Assembly (NCBI GenBank): GCA_947624455.1
Contig: CANQKL010000129.1
Span: forward strand, 1 to 5,049
Source of the DNA: an uncultured Clostridia bacterium
Lineage (GTDB): Bacteria > Bacillota > Clostridia > UMGS1883
DNA length: 5,049 nt
Reading direction: 5' to 3'
Part shown: one piece after another, positions 1 through 5,049 of the stretch
Layout: each line of letters opens with the position of its first letter
How positions within the stretch are numbered: position 1 is the first letter of the stretch
Program-made: the position numbers and the translations under genes
Notes under the pieces: model-generated
The model's database searches: none
Told to the model about the DNA's origin: nothing
What the model saw: only the letters and a program-made list of their open reading frames with translations

Positions 1-1
1 T

Positions 2-154
2 GAGGAAACCCCGCTGCTGGCCGGGCAGTTCGTCTTTGAAGACCCGTTTAACTGGGTCCTCCAGGATGAGGAAAGCTACCCTTACTTTTTCGGAGCCGCG
101 AACCTGGTATTCAAGGTTCCGGCCCCCCGCAGGGAATGGAGCGATCTCGTATGA
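2..154 (+). CDS. 3' end of an unidentified tail/neck-position protein (partial)
   Basis: An open frame enters from the left edge and ends at TGA 152-154, giving about 50 visible C-terminal residues that finish in REWSDLV. The fragment is acidic and aromatic in its middle (FVFEDPFNWVLQDEE, then YPYFFGAANLVFKVPAP) and reads as a folded, soluble domain end with no membrane segment. I do not recognise the family. Its place just upstream of the sheath block is where related contractile phages keep head-tail connector, tail completion or tail terminator genes, so a neck role is a positional inference only. Its stop codon overlaps the next gene's start in an ATGA arrangement, which suggests coupled translation. 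The coding call rests on the uninterrupted frame, GC-ending codons and this overlap. The start and full length lie outside the window. Confidence 0.6.
   Translation, partial: EETPLLAGQFVFEDPFNWVLQDEESYPYFFGAANLVFKVPAPRREWSDLV
138..141 (+). promoter_or_regulatory. Ribosome binding site deciding the ATG at 151
   Basis: GGAG lies 9 nt before the ATG at 151. The in-frame ATG at 136 overlaps this motif and has no comparable site at the right distance, so 151 is the better start. The site lies inside the end of the preceding gene. Confidence 0.5.
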
Positions 155-390
155 AAACCATGTATATCGGCCCCACCATAGTCGGCGTGGCCGCCCGCAA
201 TACCGTCTATGACGGGCCCCCGGCGGCCCTCCAGGCGGCAGCGGCAGACGCCCCGTTTCTGGCCGGGCTCTGCGTCCCGCTCGGGCAGGTGTCCGAGGCC
301 ATGGGACAGATCAGAGCCGGAGCGGGCGCATTCTCTACCCTATACACAAAGGCGCTGGCCTACAGCGCAAAACTGAAAGGAGCGAAATAA
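151..390 (+). CDS. Small unknown protein preceding the tail sheath
   Basis: This gene encodes 79 residues beginning MKTMYIGPTIVGVAARNTVY and ending AKLKGAK, with stop TAA at 388-390. ATG 151 is preferred because it overlaps the previous stop (ATGA) and has GGAG 9 nt upstream. ATG 136 and ATG 160 are alternatives. The protein has a short beta-like N-terminus (YIGPTIVGV), a Pro/Ala-rich middle (DGPPAALQAAAADAPF), a hydrophobic patch (LAGLCVPLGQVSEAM) and a basic C-terminus. There is no signal peptide or clear membrane span. Small proteins of unknown function often sit directly before the sheath gene in contractile-tail operons (Mu has one), so a structural or assembly role in the neck or tail is plausible, but nothing in the sequence proves it. 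The sheath gene follows after 2 nt, and its ribosome binding site lies inside the end of this gene. Confidence 0.75.
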   Translation: MKTMYIGPTIVGVAARNTVYDGPPAALQAAAADAPFLAGLCVPLGQVSEAMGQIRAGAGAFSTLYTKALAYSAKLKGAK

Positions 391-392
391 CC

Positions 393-1850
393 ATGGCATA
401 TCAGCACGGCGTGCGCACGCTTGAACAGCCTACCAGCGTTCTGGCCCCCGTGACCGGGACCGCTGGCCTCCAGGTCGTGTTCGGCACCGCACCCATCAAC
501 CAGGCCGCTGACCCCTACAGCGTGACCAACACGCCCGTCCTGGCCTACAGCTGGGAGGAAGCCGTCTCCAAGCTGGGCTACTCCGACGACTTCAAAAAGT
601 ACACCCTCTGCCAGTCCATGTATGCCAGCTTCAAGCTGGTGGGCGTGGCCCCCGTTATCTTCGTCAACGTGCTGGACCCCCGCAGCCACAAAAAGACGAA
701 TGACGCAGCCACCGTGAGCGTGGTGAACCTGGAAGCCGTCACCGACCTGGACGGCGTCCTGCTGGACACCGTCAAGGTCAAAAAGGTGGAGGAGGAAACC
801 GACTTCACCGAGGGCACCGACTACATCCTGTCCTTCAATGACGCCGGAAAGCTGGTCGTTACCCTGCTGCCCACCGGCACCGCCGCCAAAGAACAGAGCG
901 TCAAGGTGGAGAGCGATTCCATCGACCCGGACGCCGTTAAGGCCACCGACATCATCGGCACCAGCTCCGGCGGCACCGAGAAGGGCCTCGAAGTGCTCCG
1001 GCAGGTCTACCCCAAGACCGGCATGACCCCCGGCCTGCTGATCGCCCCCGGCTGGAGCCACGACCCGGACGTGGGCGTGGTACTGGCGGCAAAGTGCGAG
1101 GAAATCAACGGCTACTTCCGGGCGGAGAGCTACATCGACATCGACAGCACCGCCGACGGCTGCACCGCCTACACCGACGTGAAGACCCACAAGGAAAAGG
1201 CGGGCGTTTCCAGCCCTCACGTCATGGCCCTGTGGCCCTGCGTCCAGATCGGCAGCATGGTGATGTGGGCCTCCGCGTTCCAGGCAGCCCTGACCGCCTA
1301 CACCGACGCCAACAATGACGACGTGCCCAGCCTGTCCCCCTCCAACAAGGCCGCAGGCATTACCGGCACCGTCCTGGAGGATGGCACCGAGGTGCTGCTG
1401 GACCAGACCCAGGCCAACACCGTGAACAGCTTCGGAGTGAGCACCTTCATCAACGTCAACGGCTGGCGGACCTGGGGCAACAACACCGCCGCATATCCCG
1501 CCGTGACCGACCCGAAGGACCGCTGGTTCTGCTGCCGCCGGTATTTCACCTGGCGTGAGAACGGCTTTATCCTGACCTTCTTCCAGAAGGTCGACAACCC
1601 CGCAGACCGCCGCCTGATTGAGACCATCGTGGACAGCGCCAACATCGAGGGCAACTCCTACGTCGCCTCCGGCAAGTGCGCAGCGGACTATATCCAGTTC
1701 AATGAGGCCGAGAACAGCGTGACCGACCTTCTGAACGGGAAGCTGACCTTCCACCACCACCTGGCCCCCTACACCCCGGCGGAGGATATTCTCAACATCT
1801 TTGAGTTCGACCCGGACGCCCTCCGAGCGGCTCTGAACGGAGGTAACTGA
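393..1850 (+). CDS. Contractile tail sheath protein (P2 FI-type)
   Basis: This is the 485-residue sheath subunit. Copies form the outer cylinder that contracts and drives the tube through the host envelope. The N-terminus (MAYQHGVRTLEQPTSV) matches the P2 FI style, HGV plus a short beta arm. The core contains PGLLIAPGW (about 212-220), HVMALWPCV (about 277-285) and a hallmark GWRTWGNN at 357-364, equivalent to GFRFWGNR in P2 FI. Further landmarks are the DRWFCCRRYFTW segment near 380, a VDSAN stretch equivalent to VDGIN, and a C-terminal beta region with HHH at 454-456 followed by LAPYTPAEDI. The protein is roughly 90 residues longer than P2 FI (about 396). Much of the difference lies at about residues 95-186, between DPRSHKK and DIIGT, which looks like an inserted surface domain. 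ATG 393 is supported by AAAGGAG at 376-382, 10 nt upstream. The tube gene follows after 2 nt. Confidence 0.96.
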   Translation: MAYQHGVRTLEQPTSVLAPVTGTAGLQVVFGTAPINQAADPYSVTNTPVLAYSWEEAVSKLGYSDDFKKYTLCQSMYASFKLVGVAPVIFVNVLDPRSHKKTNDAATVSVVNLEAVTDLDGVLLDTVKVKKVEEETDFTEGTDYILSFNDAGKLVVTLLPTGTAAKEQSVKVESDSIDPDAVKATDIIGTSSGGTEKGLEVLRQVYPKTGMTPGLLIAPGWSHDPDVGVVLAAKCEEINGYFRAESYIDIDSTADGCTAYTDVKTHKEKAGVSSPHVMALWPCVQIGSMVMWASAFQAALTAYTDANNDDVPSLSPSNKAAGITGTVLEDGTEVLLDQTQANTVNSFGVSTFINVNGWRTWGNNTAAYPAVTDPKDRWFCCRRYFTWRENGFILTFFQKVDNPADRRLIETIVDSANIEGNSYVASGKCAADYIQFNEAENSVTDLLNGKLTFHHHLAPYTPAEDILNIFEFDPDALRAALNGGN

Positions 1851-1852
1851 TC

Positions 1853-2377
1853 ATGGCTATTGCTGGAATCCCCGAAGTCATTCACGACTTCAACATGTAT
1901 AACCGGGGCAGCAAGCTCGTGGGCGTCTCCGGAGAGGTCGCCATGCCCGATCTGGAAGCCATCACCGCTGAAATCAGCGGGGCGGGCATCCTCGGCACCT
2001 ACGAGACCCCCGTCGCTGGCCACTACGGGACCATCGAGCAGGAAATCCCCTTCCGCGTGGCCGATCAGGACTATTTCAGCCTGATCAGCCCGTCCAGCGC
2101 CGTGGAGCTCATGCTGCGGGGCGCTATCCAGATGAAGGACCCTCTGACCGGGGCCGTCCGCTACATCGGCATGCGCGTGGTCTACCGGGGCACCTGCAAA
2201 AAGATCGCCCTCGGCACCGTGAAGCAGGCCGGAGCCATGGACAGCTCTATCACCATTGAGACCACCTATCTGCTGATCGAGATGGACGGCAAGAGCAAGT
2301 TCGAGCTGGACAAGCTCAACGGCGTGTTCAAGGTGAACGGCGTCGACCTGCTGGCTGGCGTCCGCAAGCTGACCTAA
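1853..2377 (+). CDS. Major tail tube protein (P2 FII-type)
   Basis: This 174-residue protein polymerises into the inner tube of the contractile tail, the channel for DNA that the sheath surrounds. Its length is almost that of P2 FII (172), and it shares the family landmarks. FNMYNRGSKLVGVSG at 13-27 matches the FNDGFSYMGV segment of FII. VVYRGTCKKI and a TYLLIEMDGK strand at 138-147 match the VVMRGR and TYFRLTMDGK segments, and VNGVD at 161-165 matches the same residues near the FII C-terminus. There is no membrane segment or signal peptide, as expected for a virion tube protein assembled in the cytoplasm. The start has an ideal GGAGGT at 1839-1844, 8 nt upstream, which overlaps the end of the sheath gene. 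The gene ends in tandem in-frame stops (TAA 2375-2377, TAG 2378-2380), consistent with a highly expressed structural protein. The sheath/tube pair directly identifies the tail as contractile. Confidence 0.95.
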   Translation: MAIAGIPEVIHDFNMYNRGSKLVGVSGEVAMPDLEAITAEISGAGILGTYETPVAGHYGTIEQEIPFRVADQDYFSLISPSSAVELMLRGAIQMKDPLTGAVRYIGMRVVYRGTCKKIALGTVKQAGAMDSSITIETTYLLIEMDGKSKFELDKLNGVFKVNGVDLLAGVRKLT

Positions 2378-2392
2378 TAGGGAGGGCAGGAC

Positions 2393-2773
2393 ATGGAGAA
2401 AGAAAAGAACCCGGCCACCGTGGCCGAGAGCGAATTTTCCCCCACCATCGTCCCCGCCCCGGCCCCGGAACCGGAGGAAGACGACGCCCTGGTCGTAGAG
2501 TTCAAAAAGCCCTACACCTTTGAGGGAAAGACCTTCACCACGCTGGACCTGTCCGGCCTGGAGACCCTGACGGCGGAGGATATGATCGCCGCCAGCAACT
2601 ACCTGACCCGCAAGGGCAACCTGGCCCCCACGCAGGAGATCACCATCGAATACGCCCTGTTCATTGCCAGCCGTGCCACCGGGCTCCCCGTTGAGTTCTT
2701 CCGGCAGCTGCCTGTGCGGGACGCGGTCAAGGTGAAGAACCGCGTGACCAACTATTTTTTCGGAGAGGACTGA
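2393..2773 (+). CDS. Tail assembly chaperone, unshifted form (P2 E / Mu gp41-like)
   Basis: This 126-residue protein lies between tube and tape measure, the usual place of the tail assembly chaperone that keeps the tape measure soluble and recruits tube subunits. It should act only in assembly and be absent from the virion (family knowledge). Residues 1-33 are Pro/Glu-rich and probably disordered. The body starts at VVEFKKPYTFEGKTFTTLDL, a pattern typical of the gpE/gp41 tail chaperone family: a short beta hairpin, then LSGLETLTAEDMIAASNYL helices and a helical C-terminal half (ALFIASRATGLPVEFFRQLP). ATG 2393 has GGAGG at 2381-2385, 7 nt upstream. The end of the frame carries the slippery run used to make a longer product (separate entry). 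The unshifted protein ends FFGED at TGA 2771-2773. Confidence 0.9.
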   Translation: MEKEKNPATVAESEFSPTIVPAPAPEPEEDDALVVEFKKPYTFEGKTFTTLDLSGLETLTAEDMIAASNYLTRKGNLAPTQEITIEYALFIASRATGLPVEFFRQLPVRDAVKVKNRVTNYFFGED

Positions 2774-2934
2774 CGCCCGGAGATGGGCCGGAGTATCGCA
2801 GGCTGTGCCTGCACCTCTCCATCATCCTGCGGGCAGGCGTGGACTATTTTCTGCGCCTGCCCATGAGGGAACTGACAGAGACCGCAAAGGAGGCGACACA
2901 GATCATTGGCAGGAGGCGGAGGAAAAGAGTATAA
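2393..2934 (+). CDS. Tail assembly chaperone, -1 frameshift fusion form (E+E'-like)
   Basis: Reading 2393-2761 and then shifting back one base to continue from 2761 gives a fusion of about 180 residues: 123 residues shared with the short form plus 57 new ones, ending at TAA 2932-2934. The new segment begins RRGLTPGDGPEYRRLCLHLS and continues with a second helical block (DYFLRLPMRELTETAKEA). An LCLHLS helix followed by a hydrophobic-acidic helix is the style of the second half of tail chaperones in many phages. In known cases the long form binds the tape measure and is made at a low fixed ratio to the short form. The extension has no good start of its own, since its first ATG (2863) lies late in the segment, so frameshifting is the simpler explanation. 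Its C-terminus is strongly basic (GRRRRKRV) and is encoded by bases shared with the tape measure start. The product and the ratio are inferred from sequence. Confidence 0.85.
2755..2761 (+). promoter_or_regulatory. Programmed -1 ribosomal frameshift site, T TTT TTC
   Basis: In the chaperone's zero frame the codons are TAT, TTT, TTC, so the heptamer T TTT TTC fits the X XXY YYZ rule exactly. After a one-base backward slip both Phe tRNAs re-pair with TTT TTT. The zero-frame stop follows only 10 nt after the heptamer, and the -1 frame stays open for 57 codons. P2 uses a closely similar T-rich heptamer in its E gene at the same position in the operon. Confidence 0.88.
2762..2820 (+). other. Predicted branched RNA structure downstream of the slippery site
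   Basis: GGAGAGG at 2762-2768 is perfectly complementary to CCTCTCC at 2814-2820, forming a 7-bp closing stem. Inside it is a perfect 6-bp hairpin, GCAGGC (2798-2803) with GCCTGC (2807-2812) around a TGT loop. A smaller GC hairpin is also possible, either GCCC 2775-2778 with GGGC 2785-2788 or CCGG 2777-2780 with CCGG 2788-2791. Together they form a possible three-way junction starting right after the slippery heptamer. A stimulatory role in frameshifting is inferred. The zero-length spacer to the outer stem is shorter than usual, so the inner hairpins may be the active part. GC-rich DNA makes some chance pairing likely. Confidence 0.5.
2886..2893 (+). promoter_or_regulatory. Ribosome binding site for the tape measure TTG start
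   Basis: AAAGGAGG is a near-perfect Shine-Dalgarno sequence lying 12 nt before TTG 2906. It lies within the frameshift extension of the chaperone and is the best evidence that the tape measure starts at this non-ATG codon. The spacing is a little longer than optimal, which with TTG may lower initiation. Confidence 0.7.
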
Positions 2935-5049
2935 ACTCGCCGTCAAGATCGCGGGCAAGCTGGACAGCAGCTTCACCGCCGCGATCTCCCAGGCGTCCAA
3001 GAGTATGTCCGCCCTGGGCTCCATGGGACGGACCATCGGCTCCAGCGTCAAGATCGCCGCCGCAGGTTTCACCGCTACCGCAGCCGCCGTCGCTGGCGTC
3101 GGCGTGGCCAGCGTAAACACCGGGCGAGAGTTCGAGGCCGCCATGGATTCCGTGGCGGCCACCGCTGGTGCAACGGAAGAACAGTACAACGCCCTAGAGG
3201 CAGCAGCCCTGGAAATGGGCCGCACCACATCCAAGACGGCAGCGGAGAGCGCCGCCGCTTTGGAGTACATGAGCCTGGCGGGCTGGAGCGTGGAGGATTC
3301 CATCGCGGGCCTGCCCTCGGTCCTCCGGCTGTCGGAGGCCACCGGCCTGGACCTGGCCACAACGTCCGACCTGGTAACGGATTCTATGTCCGCCCTGGGC
3401 GTGGAGGTGGACGGCCTCGCCGGATATTTGGACATAGCAGCAAAGGCCAACAATAAAAGCAACCAGACCGCCCAGCAGCTGATGGAAGCATACCTCGGCG
3501 TGGGCGGCACCATGAAAAACCTGAATATCCCCCTCGAAGAATCCGCCACGGCGCTGGGCGTCCTGGCCAACCGAGGCATAAAGGGCTCGGAGGCAGGCAC
3601 CGCCCTGAACGCCATTATGGTGAACCTTACCACAGGCACCGGCAAGGCCGGGACCATGATGGAAAAGCTCGGCGTCTCCGCGTTCGATTCCGAGGGTAAC
3701 TTCATAGGACTGGAGGCCACCCTCCAGAATTTGAACACCGCCCTGCAGGGCTGCACCGAGGAAGAACGCAACGCCGCCCTGGCGGCCATAGGCGGCAAGA
3801 CCCACGTCGACGCCCTGAACGATCTTATGTCCGGCCTCAACACCACCAATGAGGAAGGCATATCGGAGTGGCAGCAGCTGGAGACAGAGCTCTACAACGC
3901 CAACGGGGCCCTGGAGACCATGGCGGCCACAAAGCTCGACAACCTCAACGGCGATATGGCCATATTCCAAAGCGCCCTACAGGACGCCGGAATAAAAATA
4001 TACAAGCACCTGCAGCAGCCGCTCCGGGATCTCACGCAGTTTGGAACACAGGAAATATACAAGCTGTCCGACGCGCTGCAAGAGGGCGGCTTCTCCGGCA
4101 TGGCGCAGACCCTCGGCACCGTAATGAGTGAGAGCCTGCTGGAGCTTTCCGGCTACGCCTCCAGCTTCCTCGACATCGTGTTCACGATCAGCGACGGCCT
4201 TTTCTCCGGGCTGCAGGCCAACGCCCCGGCGCTGGGAGAGGCCGGAGCGAACCTCATATCCCAGCTTATAACCGGCTTCACCCGCTATTATGGCCAGTTC
4301 TGGACCACCGGCGGGACCCTGCTTCTGTACTTCATGCAGGGCCTGATCAGCCAGGCCCCGACCATCATCACCACGGTGGTGCAGACCGCCCTCCAGATGT
4401 TGAACGGGATCGCCGCTATGGCCCCGACCTTCGCAAGCCTGGGAGCGCAGCTGCTCATTCAGCTTGCCCTCGGACTGGCCCAGGCAGCCCCGTCCCTCAT
4501 AGTGGCCGGATTGAACGCCGTGTTCAGCGTGGCGCAGGCCATCTTGTCGCAGGCCCCGCAGCTGGTCTCGGCAGGTTTGCAGCTGATCGCCGGGCTGCTA
4601 CAGGGCCTCTTGGCCGGAGCGCAGTTCCTGGTGACTTCCGGCGTCGAGATGGTCTTGAACGTGGCCAACGGCATCCTCGCGGCCCTGCCCGCGTTGATAC
4701 AGCAGGCCGGAGCCGTGGCCCTCTCGTTCCTACAGGGGCTGGTCGCAGCCCTGCCGTCGATCATACAGGGCGGAATCGCCCTGGTCGTCGGATTGATACA
4801 GGGCATAGCCGCCAACCTGCCGTCCATCATTTCGACCGGCGGCCAGATCATCGGGGCCCTATTGAGTGGCCTCTTGACCGCAGCCGGGAGCCTGATCGGG
4901 CAGATACCCGCCATATTCGGCTCCATCATCGAGGCCATTTTCTCCATCGACTGGCTGCAGGTCGGCGCGGACCTGATCAGCGCCATTTGGAGCGGCATAG
5001 TCTCCGCCTTCACGGGCCTGTTCGATGGGCTGAAAAGCCTCTGGGACGG
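2906..5049 (+). CDS. Tail tape measure protein (5' part, runs off the window)
   Basis: The frame is open from an in-frame stop at 2873-2875 to the right edge, giving about 714 visible residues. Start TTG 2906 gives MAGGGGKEYKLAVKIAGKLD, a familiar N-terminus for tape measures of Firmicutes contractile phages. The next candidate, ATG 3005, would delete this region. An Ala-rich helix lies at about 44-71. Residues about 75-280 resemble the TP901-type phage tail tape measure domain, with landmarks GREFEAAMDSVAATAGA, NRGIKGSEAGTALNAI (222-237) and FDSEGNFIGL (260-269). From about 440 to 681 there are eleven hydrophobic 22-residue repeats. The protein lies extended inside the tube, sets tail length and probably helps DNA cross the membrane on ejection. 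At roughly 0.15 nm per residue, the visible part alone would correspond to a tail of about 107 nm. Ile codon use changes partway through the gene. Confidence 0.95.
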   Translation, partial: MAGGGGKEYKLAVKIAGKLDSSFTAAISQASKSMSALGSMGRTIGSSVKIAAAGFTATAAAVAGVGVASVNTGREFEAAMDSVAATAGATEEQYNALEAAALEMGRTTSKTAAESAAALEYMSLAGWSVEDSIAGLPSVLRLSEATGLDLATTSDLVTDSMSALGVEVDGLAGYLDIAAKANNKSNQTAQQLMEAYLGVGGTMKNLNIPLEESATALGVLANRGIKGSEAGTALNAIMVNLTTGTGKAGTMMEKLGVSAFDSEGNFIGLEATLQNLNTALQGCTEEERNAALAAIGGKTHVDALNDLMSGLNTTNEEGISEWQQLETELYNANGALETMAATKLDNLNGDMAIFQSALQDAGIKIYKHLQQPLRDLTQFGTQEIYKLSDALQEGGFSGMAQTLGTVMSESLLELSGYASSFLDIVFTISDGLFSGLQANAPALGEAGANLISQLITGFTRYYGQFWTTGGTLLLYFMQGLISQAPTIITTVVQTALQMLNGIAAMAPTFASLGAQLLIQLALGLAQAAPSLIVAGLNAVFSVAQAILSQAPQLVSAGLQLIAGLLQGLLAGAQFLVTSGVEMVLNVANGILAALPALIQQAGAVALSFLQGLVAALPSIIQGGIALVVGLIQGIAANLPSIISTGGQIIGALLSGLLTAAGSLIGQIPAIFGSIIEAIFSIDWLQVGADLISAIWSGIVSAFTGLFDGLKSLWD
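4223..4948 (+). repeat. Eleven tandem 66-bp (22-residue) repeats in the tape measure
   Basis: Units begin at 4223, 4289, 4355, 4421, 4487, 4553, 4619, 4685, 4751, 4817 and 4883, with no insertion or deletion between them. Most start with A-P or L-P (exceptions YG, AQ and AG). Most have Gly or a small residue at position 8 and Gly or Ala at position 18, with hydrophobic residues between; examples are APQLVSAGLQ and LPSIIQGGIA. The first unit (APALGEAGAN) and the last (AGSLIGQIPA) are the most divergent. The next 22 residues, starting DWLQVGADLI, look like a twelfth unit that has lost two residues, since its two Gly keep the 10-residue gap. The units differ widely at DNA level, so this is an old duplication, conserved as protein. 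Confidence 0.85.

Noticed and set aside
136..150. Upstream ATG at 136 as the start of the small pre-sheath gene
   Set aside because: It overlaps the GGAG motif that suits ATG 151 and has no properly spaced site of its own. The ATGA overlap at 151 also favours the later start.
360..1760. A 466-codon open frame on the minus strand opposite the sheath gene
   Set aside because: It is an antisense shadow of a GC-rich, codon-biased gene. Its translation is low-complexity Gly/Val/His/Ala-rich and resembles no folded family, and the plus strand is clearly the sheath.
2762..2820. Inverted repeat read as a transcription terminator
   Set aside because: No T tract follows the stem, the structure lies inside coding sequence, and the operon continues directly into the tape measure.
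2863..2934. Independent small gene from ATG 2863 instead of a frameshift extension
   Set aside because: It would encode only about 23 residues, has no good ribosome binding site, and would drop the conserved-looking LCLHLS helix upstream.
2805..3116. A 103-codon plus-strand frame spanning the chaperone extension and tape measure start
   Set aside because: Its product is Pro/Ser/Arg-rich and lies out of frame with both supported genes. The -1 chaperone frame and the tape measure frame account for the same bases better.
2752..3861. A 369-codon open frame on the minus strand opposite the chaperone end and the tape measure
   Set aside because: The translation is Ser/Ala/Pro/Arg-rich and featureless, while the plus strand carries a well-recognised tape measure.
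3194..3970. A 258-codon minus-strand frame opposite the tape measure
   Set aside because: It has the same shadow character, overlaps another minus-strand frame, and has no convincing product.
4459..5013. A 184-codon minus-strand frame, Met/Ala/Cys-rich
   Set aside because: It mirrors the 66-bp repeats of the tape measure, so its openness follows from the repeat codon pattern.

Overview
The window is a compact, single-strand stretch of the tail module of a contractile-tailed (myovirus-type) phage or prophage, or possibly a phage-tail-like bacteriocin. Every real gene is on the + strand. In order they are the 3' end of an unidentified neck/tail-completion-position gene (2-154), a 79-residue unknown protein (151-390), a P2 FI-type tail sheath (393-1850), a P2 FII-type tail tube (1853-2377), a tail assembly chaperone (2393-2773) with a programmed -1 frameshift extension ending at 2934, and a tape measure protein starting at a TTG codon (2906) and running off the right edge. 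This order (sheath, tube, chaperone plus frameshift product, tape measure) is that of P2, Mu and PBSX-type tails.

The DNA is GC-rich, codons mostly end in G or C, and genes carry strong AAAGGAG/GGAGG ribosome binding sites at tight spacing. The closest style of sequence is a high-GC member of the Clostridia (Oscillospiraceae-like gut Firmicutes). This is an inference from composition, Shine-Dalgarno strength and protein style, not from a database match.

Translation appears tightly coupled. There is an ATGA stop/start overlap at 151-154, gaps of only 2 nt before the sheath and the tube, and 15 nt before the chaperone. The tape measure start lies inside the frameshifted extension of the chaperone. 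No promoter, terminator, tRNA, insertion sequence, CRISPR or attachment site was seen, and there is no gene-free stretch longer than about 15 bases, so transcription presumably enters from the left and continues to the right.

The genes work together to build the tail. Sheath subunits stack around a tube of the FII-type protein. The tube polymerises around the tape measure, which sets tail length. The chaperone and its frameshifted form hold the tape measure before tube assembly. The most interesting signals are the T TTT TTC slippery heptamer at 2755-2761, the branched RNA fold predicted immediately downstream of it, a dual-coding overlap at 2906-2934, eleven tandem 22-residue repeats in the tape measure, and an abrupt change in isoleucine codon use inside the tape measure. 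I see no evidence for an entirely new kind of system here.
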